From JAXMEQ01 sp046348225 (lineage in GTDB: Bacteria > Pseudomonadota > Gammaproteobacteria > Burkholderiales > Burkholderiaceae_C), in contig JAXMEQ010000003.1 of assembly GCA_046348225.1 (NCBI GenBank), positions 186,001-250,000 on the forward strand: a stretch of DNA of 64,000 bases, in the 5' to 3' direction. The translations under genes were made by a program, and so were the position numbers. Under the pieces are notes generated by a model. The model saw only the letters and a list, made by a program, of their open reading frames with translations. It did no database searches and was not told the DNA's origin. Positions 1-10,658 of this stretch are shown here, piece by piece. Numbering within the stretch: position 1 is the stretch's first letter; every line of letters begins with the position of its first letter.

Positions 1-318
1 GGGCATGCGTTTGCCCACGTCGTCCTTCATGTCGGCCGCCACCCGCTTGAGCCGGCAAATGGCCACAGGCTCGGGATGCTTGGCGTTGGCCTCTTCCACC
101 CGCCCGCGGCGGCAGGCAGGCTCACAGGGCCTGTCGCACGTGCGCCCCAGGATGCCGGGAAACACGTTGGACACCCAGTTGATCATGTAGGCGTCGCTGT
201 AGCGGCCCTGCGCAATCAGGCGTATGTATTCGGGAACGGGTGTGTGGGCCGGGCAGGCGTACTGGCAGTCCACGACCTTGTGGAAATAGGCCGGGTTGGC
301 CGTATTCGTTGGATGCAA
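1..318 (-). CDS. FAD-dependent pyridine nucleotide-disulphide oxidoreductase with N-terminal Fer4_20 domain (partial)
   Basis: The gene runs off the left edge; only the first 106 codons are present. The translation contains VVDCQYACPAHTPVPEYI, then NVFPGILGRTCDRPCEPACRR and PVAICRLKR, the cysteine pattern of the iron-sulphur domain that precedes the FAD/NAD(P) domains in GltD-type oxidoreductases. No ATG fits the start: a TTG at 318 lies 7 bases after AAGGAG and matches the expected N-terminus. By family it passes electrons between NAD(P)H and a partner subunit; the substrate cannot be read from this fragment. It lies 115 bp downstream of the epimerase gene on the same strand, so co-transcription is possible but unproven. 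Confidence 0.8.
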   Translation of the reverse strand, partial: MHPTNTANPAYFHKVVDCQYACPAHTPVPEYIRLIAQGRYSDAYMINWVSNVFPGILGRTCDRPCEPACRRGRVEEANAKHPEPVAICRLKRVAADMKDDVGKRMP

Positions 319-406
319 GGCTTGTCTCCTTGCCCGTGTCACCCTTGTTGCAGCGCACAAGACGCACAGGCTGCACCCAGTCTACGCCCGCCCCCGGCGC
401 ACCGGC

Positions 407-425
407 CCTCGGGTGATTCCCGAGG
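407..425. terminator. Stem-loop after the epimerase gene
   Basis: Arms CCTCGGG and CCCGAGG around TGATT lie just after the epimerase stop codon. There is no T-tract on either strand, so this is at best a weak or factor-dependent terminator or an mRNA 3' end. The rest of 319-433 holds no gene I can support. Confidence 0.3.
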
Positions 426-433
426 TCGCGCGC

Positions 434-922
434 TCAGCCCGTCAAGGGCTGCGCCGCCAGCGCAGCAAAGGCCGTGACCACCTCGGGCGGCGCCTGCACC
501 AGTTCGATCAGCACGCCCTCGCCGCCAATGGGCAGCTCGTCGCTGCCCTTGGGGTGGACAAAGCAGATATCAAAACCCGCCGCGCCCTTGCGGATGCCGC
601 CGGGCGCAAAGCGCACGCCCTGGGCGCCGAGCCACTGCACGGCCTCGGGCAGCTTGTCGATCCACAGGCCCACATGGTTGAGCGGCGTGGTGTGCACGGC
701 AGGCTTTTTGTCCGGGTCCAGCGGCTGCATCAGGTCTACCTCGACCTTGAACGGGCCGCTGCCGATGGCGCAGATGTCTTCGTCCACGTTCTCGCGCTCG
801 CTCTTGAACGTGCCGGTGACTTCCAGGCCCAGCATGTCCACCCACAGCTTCTGCAGACGCATCTTGTCGGGGCCGCCGATGGCGATTTGCTGGATACCCA
901 GCACCTTGAAGGGGCGGTTCAC
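434..922 (-). CDS. mce: methylmalonyl-CoA epimerase (VOC family)
   Basis: A 162-residue vicinal-oxygen-chelate protein, full length for the family. It opens VLGIQQIAIG, has the mid-protein LNHVGLWIDKLPEAV repeat start, and ends ELPIGGEGVLIELVQAP. By family it interconverts the 2S and 2R forms of methylmalonyl-CoA, linking propionyl-CoA carboxylase to the mutase. The start is GTG and overlaps the stop of pccA (GTGA), implying translational coupling. It is the last gene of the propionate operon. Assignment rests on fold motifs and on all partner genes lying upstream in the same operon; a glyoxalase-like VOC enzyme is the only serious alternative. Confidence 0.88.
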   Translation of the reverse strand: MNRPFKVLGIQQIAIGGPDKMRLQKLWVDMLGLEVTGTFKSERENVDEDICAIGSGPFKVEVDLMQPLDPDKKPAVHTTPLNHVGLWIDKLPEAVQWLGAQGVRFAPGGIRKGAAGFDICFVHPKGSDELPIGGEGVLIELVQAPPEVVTAFAALAAQPLTG

Positions 923-2970
923 TGCGCGAACTCCACAATCGGCTGGTCCACGGTGAGCGATTCGCCCTTGGTGGCCAGCACCTTGCCCACCACGCCGTCG
1001 GCGGCGGCGAACAGCACGTTTTCCATCTTCATCGCCTCGATCACGGCCACACGCTCGCCTGCCTGCACCTTCTGGCCTGGCTGCACCGCCACCTCCACCA
1101 GCAGGCCGGGCATGGGCGACAGCACATAGCGACTCATGTCGGGCGGCGCCTTGAACGGCATCAGCGCGTGCAGCTCGGCGGCGCGCGGCGACAGCACCAG
1201 CGCGTCGAGCTGGGTGCCGTTGTGGATGACGCGGATGGCCAGCGGGTTGCGCGGCGTGCCGCGCTCCACCTGCGCATGGAATGGCTGGCCGTTGACGGTG
1301 CCGCGGATGCGCAGCCCGCCCAGGTGCCAGTTGCTACAAATTTCATAGCGCTTTGCGCCCACCTGGAGCGAGCTGGAGCCCGATTGAGCCTGAAAATCCG
1401 TGACCTCCACCGGGTGCCGCTGGTGCTGGCCGCCAGCGCCCAGGGCCACCACCACAAACTGCTCGCCCACCTGCACGCCATGGCCGGGCAACTGCCCGCT
1501 GATGCCGGCGGCGCGGCCCAGCACGCGCCGCTGCACGTAGGCAGCCAGCGCCACCAGGAAACCCGGGTCGTCGTGCGGCACATCGGCGGCGCTGAAGCCC
1601 TTGCCGTAGTGCTCGGCAATGAAGCCGGTGTTGAAGTCCCCCGCCACAAACTTGGGGTGCGCCAGCAGCGCCGCCTGGAACGGGATGTTGCTGCTGATGC
1701 CACGGATCACAAAACCGTTGAGCGCCTCGCGCATCTTCGCAATCGCGTCGTTGCGGTCGGTGCCGTGCACGATGAGCTTGGCGATCATCGAGTCGTAGTA
1801 CATCGGAATCTCGCCGCCATCCTGCACACCGGTGTCGACCCGCACGCCATTCAGATGCTGCGTGTCGGCCGCCCACATGCTTTGCTTCGGCGGCTGGAAG
1901 CGCACCAGCCGGCCCGTGCTGGGCAGGAAGTTGCGGAACGGGTCTTCGGCGTTGATGCGGCACTCAATGGCCCAGCCGTTGCGCTGCACATCGGCCTGCG
2001 CCAGCGGCAGTTTTTCGCCCGCCGCCACGCGGATCATCAGCTCCACCAAATCGAGCCCGGTGATGCATTCCGTCACCGGGTGCTCCACCTGCAAGCGGGT
2101 GTTCATCTCGAGGAAGTAAAAGTCCTGGTCCTTGCCGACCACAAACTCCACCGTACCGGCGCTCTGGTACTTCACCGCCTTGGCCAGTGCCACGGCCTGC
2201 TCGCCCATGGCCTTGCGCGTAGCGTCACTGATGAAGGGGCTCGGCGCCTCCTCGATCACCTTCTGGTGGCGGCGCTGGATGGAGCATTCGCGCTCGTTCA
2301 GGTAGATCACGTTGCCGTGCGAATCGCCCAGCACCTGGATCTCGATGTGGCGCGGCTCCTGCACAAACTTCTCGATGAAGATGCGGTCGTCGCCAAAGCT
2401 GTTGCGCGCCTCGTTCTGGCAGGCGGTAAAGCCCTCCAGTGCCTCCTTGTCGTTGAAAGCGACGCGCAGGCCCTTGCCACCGCCGCCCGCGCTGGCCTTG
2501 ATCATCACCGGGTAGCCGATGTCGCGCGCCATCTGCACCGCGCGCTCGGCATTCTCAATCGCGTCGTTCCAGCCGGGGATGGTGTTGACCTTGGCTTCAT
2601 TGGCCAGCTTCTTGGACGCGATCTTGTCGCCCATGGCGGCAATGCTGTAGTGCTTGGGGCCGATGAAGGTGATGCCTTCTTCCTCCACGCGCCGGGCAAA
2701 GGCCTCGTTCTCGCTCAGGAAGCCGTAGCCGGGGTGCACGGCCTGCGCGCCCGTCTGCTTGCACGCGGCAATGATCTTGTCGGCCTGCAAATAGCTCTCG
2801 CGGCTGGGCGCGGCGCCAATGTGTATGGCTTCGTCGGCCAGTTCCACATGCCGTGCGTCGCGGTCGGCGTCGGAATACACCGCCACCGTCTTGATGCCCA
2901 TCTTGCGGGCGGTGAGTATGACGCGGCAGGCGATTTCGCCGCGGTTGGCGATCAGGATTTTGGTGAACAT
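919..2970 (-). CDS. pccA: propionyl-CoA carboxylase alpha subunit (biotin carboxylase + biotin carrier)
   Basis: 683 residues. The biotin carboxylase domain (about 1-445) starts MFTKILIANRGEIACRV and contains the ATP-grasp glycine loop (SAGGGGKGLRV) and EMNTRLQVEHPVTE. The biotin carrier domain is C-terminal, with EAMKMEN near residues 645-651; Lys648 is the expected biotinylation site. I chose the ATG at 2970 because it carries the family N-terminus and follows GAGGAG; an upstream in-frame start adds 17 unrelated residues. It carboxylates biotin for transfer to propionyl-CoA by PccB. pccB ends 20 bp upstream and the epimerase gene overlaps downstream. A short palindrome of the GCTAT/ATAGC type (1331-1350) lies in frame in the linker before the carrier domain. 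Confidence 0.95.
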   Translation of the reverse strand: MFTKILIANRGEIACRVILTARKMGIKTVAVYSDADRDARHVELADEAIHIGAAPSRESYLQADKIIAACKQTGAQAVHPGYGFLSENEAFARRVEEEGITFIGPKHYSIAAMGDKIASKKLANEAKVNTIPGWNDAIENAERAVQMARDIGYPVMIKASAGGGGKGLRVAFNDKEALEGFTACQNEARNSFGDDRIFIEKFVQEPRHIEIQVLGDSHGNVIYLNERECSIQRRHQKVIEEAPSPFISDATRKAMGEQAVALAKAVKYQSAGTVEFVVGKDQDFYFLEMNTRLQVEHPVTECITGLDLVELMIRVAAGEKLPLAQADVQRNGWAIECRINAEDPFRNFLPSTGRLVRFQPPKQSMWAADTQHLNGVRVDTGVQDGGEIPMYYDSMIAKLIVHGTDRNDAIAKMREALNGFVIRGISSNIPFQAALLAHPKFVAGDFNTGFIAEHYGKGFSAADVPHDDPGFLVALAAYVQRRVLGRAAGISGQLPGHGVQVGEQFVVVALGAGGQHQRHPVEVTDFQAQSGSSSLQVGAKRYEICSNWHLGGLRIRGTVNGQPFHAQVERGTPRNPLAIRVIHNGTQLDALVLSPRAAELHALMPFKAPPDMSRYVLSPMPGLLVEVAVQPGQKVQAGERVAVIEAMKMENVLFAAADGVVGKVLATKGESLTVDQPIVEFAQ

Positions 2971-2990
2971 GGTGTTTTGCTCCTCGGGAC

Positions 2991-4523
<1,533 letters not shown>

Positions 4524-4539
4524 GGTCTTCTTTCGTCAA

Positions 4540-4605
4540 TTGCTATTATTTTGATAGCGGCTCACGCAGTACCGGTGCGGGCTGCGAGCAGATTTCTTGC
4601 TGCGG
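4540..4605 (+). repeat. Dispersed Comamonadaceae repeat, copy 1 (3' end of meaB)
   Basis: TTGCTATTATTTTGATAGCG followed by GCTCACGCAG, ACCGGTGCGGGCTG and GATTTCTTG. The same order of words recurs at 15135, 20198, 29879 and 35702. On the minus strand this copy supplies the last residues and the TGA stop codon of meaB (ARTGTA then stop). Confidence 0.8.
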
Positions 4606-5566
4606 TCGAGGCGGGAACCCGCCCGGCGGCCACATCGGCCGTGAGTTGGGGCAGCAGCGCGCGCACGGCCGGATGCTGGCGAAACGCCTGCTTGAGCCCC
4701 GCGTCAATGCGCTCCCACATCCAGGCCAGCGCCTGCTGCTGGCGGCGCTGCGCCAGCCGGCCGTTGATGGTTTGCAGGTGTTTGAACTGGCTAACGGTGG
4801 CCCAGAAGGCGTCGACCCCGGTGCCCAGCAAGGCACTTAACTGAATGACCTGCGGGTGCCAGATGTTTTCATCATGGTGCGCGTGGTCGGGGTGCCCATG
4901 CTGCCCCAGCAGCCGCAGCGCGCTGGTGATCTGGGCCTGCGCGCGCGTGGCGGCGTCGGCGTCGATGTCGGCCTTGTTGATCACCACCAGGTCGGCCAGC
5001 TCCATCACGCCCTTCTTGATAGCCTGCAGATCGTCGCCGGCGTTGGGCAGCTGCATCAGCACAAACATGTCGGTCATGCCGGCCACGGCCGTCTCGCTCT
5101 GGCCCACGCCCACGGTTTCCACAATCACCACGTCGTAGCCTGCGGCCTCACACACCAGCATGGCCTCGCGCGTCTTCTCGGCCACACCACCCAGCGTGCC
5201 GCTGGACGGGCTCGGGCGGATGAACGCCCGCTCGTGCACCGAGAGCTTCTCCATCCGCGTCTTGTCCCCGAGGATGGAGCCCCCCGACACGGTGGACGAC
5301 GGGTCAATGGTCAACACCGCCACGCGGTGGCCCAGTTCGATCAGGTACAGGCCCAGCGCTTCAATGAAGGTGCTCTTGCCCACGCCCGGCACACCGCTGA
5401 TGCCCAGGCGAAAGCTCTTGCCCGCATGGGGCAGCAGCGCGGTGAGCAATTCATCCGCTTGGGCGCGGTGGTCGGCCCGCGTGGATTCCAGCAGGGTGAT
5501 GGCCTTGGCAATGGCTCGGCGCTGTGCCGGGCCATCGGAGCCAAGAACGCCCGCGGCAAAGTTCAT
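4562..5566 (-). CDS. meaB: methylmalonyl-CoA mutase-associated GTPase MeaB
   Basis: 334-residue G3E GTPase. Walker A is GVPGVGKST (58-66), followed by DPSSTVSGGSILGDKTRM, the G3 region ETVGVGQSE and the G4 motif NKAD. The family (MeaB/ArgK) gates cobalamin loading of methylmalonyl-CoA mutase and protects it from inactivation. Its ATG overlaps the mutase stop by 4 bp, tying it to that enzyme. The C-terminal tail and stop codon lie in a dispersed repeat, so the natural tail may have been replaced. Confidence 0.94.
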   Translation of the reverse strand: MNFAAGVLGSDGPAQRRAIAKAITLLESTRADHRAQADELLTALLPHAGKSFRLGISGVPGVGKSTFIEALGLYLIELGHRVAVLTIDPSSTVSGGSILGDKTRMEKLSVHERAFIRPSPSSGTLGGVAEKTREAMLVCEAAGYDVVIVETVGVGQSETAVAGMTDMFVLMQLPNAGDDLQAIKKGVMELADLVVINKADIDADAATRAQAQITSALRLLGQHGHPDHAHHDENIWHPQVIQLSALLGTGVDAFWATVSQFKHLQTINGRLAQRRQQQALAWMWERIDAGLKQAFRQHPAVRALLPQLTADVAAGRVPASTAARNLLAARTGTA

Positions 5567-7725
5567 TTCGCGGCAATCGCCTTGCGGATCTGTTCCAGCA
5601 CATCCTTGGCGCTGGCGGGAATCGGCGTGCCGGGGCCGTAGATGCCCTTGACGCCGGCCTCATACAGAAACTCGTAGTCCTGCTGCGGGATCACGCCGCC
5701 CACGAACACGATGATGTCGTCGGCGCCCTGCTTTTTGAGTTCTTCAATGATGGCGGGCACCAGCGTCTTGTGGCCGGCCGCCAGCGTGCTCACGCCCACG
5801 GCGTGCACGTCGTTCTCAATCGCCTGGCGGGCGCATTCCTCGGGTGTCTGGAACAGCGGGCCCATGTCCACGTCGAAGCCCAGGTCGGCAAAGGCCGTCG
5901 CCACCACCTTGGCGCCGCGGTCGTGGCCGTCCTGGCCCAGCTTGCTGATCATCACGCGCGGGCGGCGTCCCTGCTGTTCGGCAAAGGCGTTGATTTCGGT
6001 CTTGAGCTGTTCCCAGCCCTCGGCACTGTCATAAGCGGCTGCATACACACCGGTCACCTTTTGCGTATCGGCGCGGTGGCGCCCAAACACCTTTTCCAGC
6101 GCATCGCTCACCTCGCCCACCGTGGCGCGCAGGCGGATGGCCTGGATGCTCAAGTCCAGCAGATTGCCGTCGCCCTTCTCGGCGGCAGCGGTCAACGCGT
6201 CCAGTGCGGCCTGCACCTTGCCGGCATCGCGCGTGGCGCGAATCTGCTTCAAGCGCGCGATCTGCCCGTCGCGCACGGCCATGTTGTCAATGTCGCGGGC
6301 CTCCACCACATCCTGCGTCTGGAGCTTGTACTTGTTGACGCCGACGATCACGTCCTTGCCGCTGTCGATGCGGGCCTGCTTCTCGGCGGCGGCGGCCTCG
6401 ATCTTCAGCTTGGCCCAGCCGCTGTCCACGGCACGGGTCATACCGCCCATGGCCTCGACTTCTTCAATGATCTTCCAGGCCGCATCCGCCATGTCCTGCG
6501 TCAGCTTTTCCATCATGTAGCTGCCGGCCCAGGGGTCGATCACATTCGTGATGTGCGTCTCTTCCTGGATGATGAGCTGCGTGTTGCGCGCAATACGGGC
6601 CGAAAACTCGGTGGGCAGCGCGATGGCTTCGTCAAAGCTGTTGGTGTGCAGGCTTTGGGTGCCGCCAAACACCGCAGCCATGGCCTCGATGGTGGTGCGC
6701 ACGATGTTGTTGTACGGGTCCTGCTCGGTCAGGCTCCAGCCGCTGGTCTGGCAGTGGGTGCGCAGCATCAGGCTCTTGGCGTTCTTCGCGTTGACGCCCT
6801 TCATGATGCGGCACCACAGCAGGCGCGCCGCGCGCATCTTGGCCACTTCCAGGTAGAAGTTCATGCCAATGGCCCAGAAGAAACTCAGCCGCCCGGCAAA
6901 GTCGTCCACGTCCATGCCCTTGGCAATGGCGGTCTTCACGTACTCCTTGCCATCGGCCAAGGTAAAAGCCAATTCGAGGGCCTGGTTGGCGCCGGCTTCC
7001 TGCATGTGGTAGCCGCTGATGCTGATCGAGTTGAACTTCGGCATGTGCTTTGCCGTGTACTCGATGATGTCGCCGATGATCCGCATGCTCGGCTTGGGCG
7101 GGTAGATGTACGTGTTGCGGACCATGAACTCCTTGAGGATGTCGTTCTGGATGGTTCCGCTCAGCTGGTCCTGCCGCACGCCCTGCTCTTCGGCCGCCAC
7201 CACATAGCCCGCCAGCACCGGCAGCACCGCGCCGTTCATGGTCATGGACACGCTCACCTTGTCCAGCGGGATTTGGTCGAACAGGATCTTCATGTCCTCC
7301 ACGCTGTCGATGGCCACGCCAGCCTTGCCGACATCGCCGGTCACGCGCGGGTGGTCGCTGTCGTAGCCGCGGTGGGTGGCCAGGTCAAAGGCGACCGAGA
7401 CGCCCTGCCCGCCCGCGGCCAGCGCCTTGCGGTAGAAGGCGTTGGACTCCTCCGCAGTGGAGAAGCCTGCGTACTGGCGGATCGTCCAGGGCCGCACCGC
7501 GTACATGGTGGCCTGCGGACCGCGCAGGTAGGGCTCAAAGCCCGGCAGCGTGTGGGTGTAGGGCAAGCCGGCCGTGTCTTCGGCGGTGTACAGCGGCTTG
7601 ACGGTGATGCCGTCGGGCGTGTGCCAGTTCAGGGCATTCACGTCGCCGCCGGGCGCCGACTTGGCGGCCGCCTTGTACCAGGCGTCAAGGCTGGCGGCGT
7701 TGAATTCGGGCAGGTTTTGGCTCAT
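5563..7725 (-). CDS. scpA: methylmalonyl-CoA mutase (B12-dependent, single chain)
   Basis: 720 residues with an N-terminal catalytic barrel (RPWTIRQYAGFSTAEESN, then GVSVAFDLATHRGYDSDHPR) and a C-terminal cobalamin domain. The B12 motif DGHDRG starts at residue 599, with His601 as lower axial ligand, followed by GVSTLAAGH and VFVGGVIP. It isomerises (R)-methylmalonyl-CoA to succinyl-CoA. The length and a single gene suggest the homodimeric form rather than MutA/MutB. It is the first gene of the propionate operon. The promoter should lie in the 99-bp AT-rich gap to the divergent GntR gene. Confidence 0.95.
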   Translation of the reverse strand: MSQNLPEFNAASLDAWYKAAAKSAPGGDVNALNWHTPDGITVKPLYTAEDTAGLPYTHTLPGFEPYLRGPQATMYAVRPWTIRQYAGFSTAEESNAFYRKALAAGGQGVSVAFDLATHRGYDSDHPRVTGDVGKAGVAIDSVEDMKILFDQIPLDKVSVSMTMNGAVLPVLAGYVVAAEEQGVRQDQLSGTIQNDILKEFMVRNTYIYPPKPSMRIIGDIIEYTAKHMPKFNSISISGYHMQEAGANQALELAFTLADGKEYVKTAIAKGMDVDDFAGRLSFFWAIGMNFYLEVAKMRAARLLWCRIMKGVNAKNAKSLMLRTHCQTSGWSLTEQDPYNNIVRTTIEAMAAVFGGTQSLHTNSFDEAIALPTEFSARIARNTQLIIQEETHITNVIDPWAGSYMMEKLTQDMADAAWKIIEEVEAMGGMTRAVDSGWAKLKIEAAAAEKQARIDSGKDVIVGVNKYKLQTQDVVEARDIDNMAVRDGQIARLKQIRATRDAGKVQAALDALTAAAEKGDGNLLDLSIQAIRLRATVGEVSDALEKVFGRHRADTQKVTGVYAAAYDSAEGWEQLKTEINAFAEQQGRRPRVMISKLGQDGHDRGAKVVATAFADLGFDVDMGPLFQTPEECARQAIENDVHAVGVSTLAAGHKTLVPAIIEELKKQGADDIIVFVGGVIPQQDYEFLYEAGVKGIYGPGTPIPASAKDVLEQIRKAIAAK

Positions 7726-7765
7726 GGCGCAGGTGCTTGAAGGGTTTCCCCGAAGTCTACATCAT

Positions 7766-7794
7766 TCATAATTATTGATGCAAAATATTATTCC
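7766..7794. promoter_or_regulatory. AT-rich inverted repeat between mutase operon and gntR
   Basis: The 99-bp gap between divergent genes is much richer in A/T than its surroundings and holds ATAATTATT and AATATTAT as inverted arms around GATGCAA. This fits an operator for the adjacent GntR/FCD regulator over two divergent promoters. The assignment is inferred from position and symmetry only. Confidence 0.45.
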
Positions 7795-7824
7795 TGCGTA
7801 CAATGACGACAAACTGACTATCCC

Positions 7825-8460
7825 ATGGCTGCCGTCACCCTCACCCCCCGCGCCTTGTATGAAGAAGTGGCCGAGCTGCTCCGCCAGCGCATCTTCCGCC
7901 GTGAGCTCGAGCCCGGCAGCTGGATCGACGAGCTGAAACTGGCCGAGGAATACGGCATCAGCCGCACGCCCCTGCGCGAGGCGCTGAAAGTGCTGGCCGC
8001 TGAGGGCCTGGTGACCATGAAGGTGCGCCGCGGCGCCTACGTGACCGAAGTCAACGAGAAGGACCTGAGCGATGTGTACCACCTGCTCAGCCTTCTGGAA
8101 AGCGATGCTGCCGGCGTGGTGGCGGCCCGTGCGAGCGCAGCGGAACTGAAGGAGTTGCAGGCACTGCACGCCGAGCTGGAGGCGGCCGTGGCCGACCGTG
8201 AAAAGTTCTTCGCCGTCAATGAGCGCTTTCACATGCGGCTGCTGGAGATTGCCGACAACCGCTGGCGCGACCAGATGGTCGCCGACCTGCGCAAGGTGAT
8301 GAAGCTCAACCGGCACAACTCGCTGCTCAAAAGCGGCCGCATCCAGGAGTCGCTGGCCGAGCATGCCGCCATCATGAAAGCCCTGGCCAGCCGCGACAGT
8401 GCCAGTGCCATGCAGCGCATGCGCGAGCACTTTGCCAACGGGCTCGAAGCGGCGGCCTGA
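7825..8460 (+). CDS. GntR-family transcriptional regulator (FCD subfamily)
   Basis: 211 residues. The N-terminal winged helix has LYEEVAELLRQRI, then DELKLAEEYGISRTPLREALKVLAAEGLV, the classic GntR recognition helix. The C-terminal helical FCD domain (about 80-205) has FHMRLLEIADN and a histidine in LAEHAAIMKAL, the usual metal and effector-binding pattern. Divergent transcription from the mutase operon suggests it controls propionate breakdown, possibly sensing an acyl-CoA or organic acid. The regulated target is inferred from position. Confidence 0.9.
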   Translation: MAAVTLTPRALYEEVAELLRQRIFRRELEPGSWIDELKLAEEYGISRTPLREALKVLAAEGLVTMKVRRGAYVTEVNEKDLSDVYHLLSLLESDAAGVVAARASAAELKELQALHAELEAAVADREKFFAVNERFHMRLLEIADNRWRDQMVADLRKVMKLNRHNSLLKSGRIQESLAEHAAIMKALASRDSASAMQRMREHFANGLEAAA

Positions 8461-8472
8461 GGCGCCAGCCCC

Positions 8473-9531
8473 ATGACCGCCCAGGTTCACACCACCCGTC
8501 GCAGCTTGCTGGCCTTGTCCGTCGCTGCGGGCCTGTTCGGGCCCTCAGCCTACGCCCAGGCCCCGGCCTTCAACGCCGAGCGGGTGCAGGCGCTGGAAGC
8601 GCAGTTGCGCAACGCGCCCAATGTGCGCGCCTTCCTCATGGAGCGGCGCGGTGCGCCGTTTTCGTACTACCGGCAGGACACCACGCCCAACACCCGCCTG
8701 AACGTTGCATCCGTCACCAAGTCGGTCATGGCGCTGCTGGTGGGCATCGCCATCGGGCAAGGCGCCATCACCAGCGTGGACGAGCCGCTGGCTGCGTTCT
8801 TCCCCGAACACGCACAAGGCCCCCATGCCGCCGCGCTGCAGCGCGTGACGCTGCGCCATTTGCTCACGCTGTCGCCCGGCTTCGACCGGCGCGGACTTGA
8901 CGCGAACACCGACTACCCCGATTTCGTGCAGCGCTTTTTTTCACCCGGCCTGCTGGCCCACGCCATCGGCCGCCCGCTGGTGGACGAGCCTGGCAGCCGC
9001 TTCTACTACAGCAACATCGATTCACACCTGGTGGCTGAGGCGCTGGCGCGCCGGGTCAAGATGCCGCTGGCCGCATTTGCGCAGGCCGAGCTGTTCAAAC
9101 CGCTGGGCATCGAGGGCGCCGAATGGCCCACCGGGCAGGACGGTGTGCCCAACGGCGCCGCCGAGCTGCGACTGACGGCGCCCGACTTGCTGCGCATTGG
9201 CCAGCTGGTGCGTGCCGGCGGGCTGTGGCAGGGCCGGCAGCTCGTGCCCACCGCCTTCGTCAAGGAAGCCACCAGCCGCAAGATCGACACTGGCCAGCCC
9301 GCGCGCGGCCCGAAGGAGCTGTGGGGCTACGGCTACCTGTGGTGGCTGTCGTCCACCCCCGGCGACAACCTGCCCGCCTTCTATGCGGCCGGCTATGGCG
9401 GCCAGTTCATCTATGTGGTGCCGGCGCTGGACCTGGTGGTGGTGGCACTCACCGACCAGGTGTCGCGCGAAGTGGCCGGGCGCACAGCGCTGCTGATTCG
9501 GGATTTCGCGCTGCCGACGGTGGCGCGATAG
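8473..9531 (+). CDS. serine hydrolase, class C beta-lactamase-like, exported
   Basis: 352 residues with a twin-arginine-type signal (TTRRSLLALSVAAGLFGPSAYA). The catalytic SxxK is SVTK in NVASVTKSVMALL; the YxN element is YYSN in SRFYYSNIDSHL; a C-terminal AGYGGQFIYV may replace the KTG/HTG element. Family members include beta-lactamases, DD-peptidases and esterases; nothing here decides the substrate. It starts 12 bp after gntR on the same strand and may share its transcript. Confidence 0.85.
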   Translation: MTAQVHTTRRSLLALSVAAGLFGPSAYAQAPAFNAERVQALEAQLRNAPNVRAFLMERRGAPFSYYRQDTTPNTRLNVASVTKSVMALLVGIAIGQGAITSVDEPLAAFFPEHAQGPHAAALQRVTLRHLLTLSPGFDRRGLDANTDYPDFVQRFFSPGLLAHAIGRPLVDEPGSRFYYSNIDSHLVAEALARRVKMPLAAFAQAELFKPLGIEGAEWPTGQDGVPNGAAELRLTAPDLLRIGQLVRAGGLWQGRQLVPTAFVKEATSRKIDTGQPARGPKELWGYGYLWWLSSTPGDNLPAFYAAGYGGQFIYVVPALDLVVVALTDQVSREVAGRTALLIRDFALPTVAR

Positions 9532-9563
9532 GGTTCAGTAACGGACGAGCAACAACCGGGTGG

Positions 9564-10550
9564 TCAACCCAAACCGTCCTCCCCCACCAGCACCACCACA
9601 TTGCCGCGCTTGCGGCCGCTGTCCACATGGCGGTGGGCGTCCACGATGCGTTCGAACGGGTAGTACCGGTCAATCACGGGCTTTAATGCGCCGGCTTGCG
9701 CCAGCGCGGCCAGCTGGTGCAGGTCTTCCGCCCGCCCGGCGGCAGGCCCGGCGATCACCCGCTGGCGGGTGGTCAGTGCGACCCACGGCGCCTGCAGCAT
9801 GTCGGGCAGGCCGCCCAGCACCAGCAGCAGGCGACCCCGCGCGGTCAGCACCGGGGCGCTGCGCCGCCAGGGGGCGGTCCCGGCGTTGTCCATGACCACA
9901 TCCCATCTCTGGCCGCGCTGCGTGAAGTCCTGCGTGCGGTAGTCAATCACTTCATGCGCGCCGAGCGACATCAGCAGGTCTGCATGGGCCACGCTGCACA
10001 CGGCCGTGACGTGCGCACCCAGGTTCCGCGCGAGCTGCACTGCCGCCGTTCCAACGGCTCCGGACGCCCCGTTGACGAGCAACCGCTCGCCAGGCTGCAG
10101 CCGGCCACGGCGGAAGAAGTCCAGCGCGGTGGTGCCGCCAAAGGAAAGCGCTGCCGCCTCGCCATACGTCAGATGGGCGGGCTTCAACGCCACGGCACCC
10201 TGTTCCGGAAAGCATTTGTATTGCGCGTGGCAGCCCATGGCCGCGTCGCTGAAGGCAAACACGGCGTCGCCCGGCTTGAAACGCGTGACACGGGTACCCA
10301 CAGCCACCACCACACCGGCCAGTTCGGAGCCCAGCACCGGCTGGCGCGGCCGCACCACACCCAGCGCCAGCCGCCCCAACAGCCCAAAGCCCGTGGGCAG
10401 CACCAGGCTGCGCACCCGCCAGTCGGCCGACGTGACGGTGGTGGCCCGCGTTTCGATCAGCACCTCGTGAGCCTTGGGCACAGGGCGCGGCACATCGCGG
10501 ATCTGCACGACGTCTGGCGGACCATAACGGTCGTAAACCGCAGCTTTCAT
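9564..10550 (-). CDS. zinc-independent medium-chain alcohol dehydrogenase / quinone oxidoreductase-like
   Basis: About 328 residues. It starts MKAAVYDRYGPPDVV, has GSELAGVVVAVGTRVTRF and GDAVFAF, and an NAD(P)-binding LLVNGASGAVGTAAVQLA. The structural-zinc cysteine cluster of classical ADHs is absent, so a reductase of the quinone-oxidoreductase type is most likely. I preferred the internal ATG at 10550, giving the family N-terminus; one at 10565 adds five residues. No clear Shine-Dalgarno precedes either. Substrate unknown. Confidence 0.82.
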   Translation of the reverse strand: MKAAVYDRYGPPDVVQIRDVPRPVPKAHEVLIETRATTVTSADWRVRSLVLPTGFGLLGRLALGVVRPRQPVLGSELAGVVVAVGTRVTRFKPGDAVFAFSDAAMGCHAQYKCFPEQGAVALKPAHLTYGEAAALSFGGTTALDFFRRGRLQPGERLLVNGASGAVGTAAVQLARNLGAHVTAVCSVAHADLLMSLGAHEVIDYRTQDFTQRGQRWDVVMDNAGTAPWRRSAPVLTARGRLLLVLGGLPDMLQAPWVALTTRQRVIAGPAAGRAEDLHQLAALAQAGALKPVIDRYYPFERIVDAHRHVDSGRKRGNVVVLVGEDGLG

Positions 10551-10658
10551 CCGGGAATCAGGCATGGGTACAGAAGAACCGTTCTCGACAGCCGACCAAA
10601 CGCGACCCGCAATGCGTCAGGCGGGGCGCTTCCACGCGGGCGGCACGATCCTTCCGCG

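Noticed and set aside
5524..7740. Open frame of about 740 codons opposite methylmalonyl-CoA mutase
   Set aside because: Antisense shadow of the mutase; composition rich in His and Gly, no motifs.
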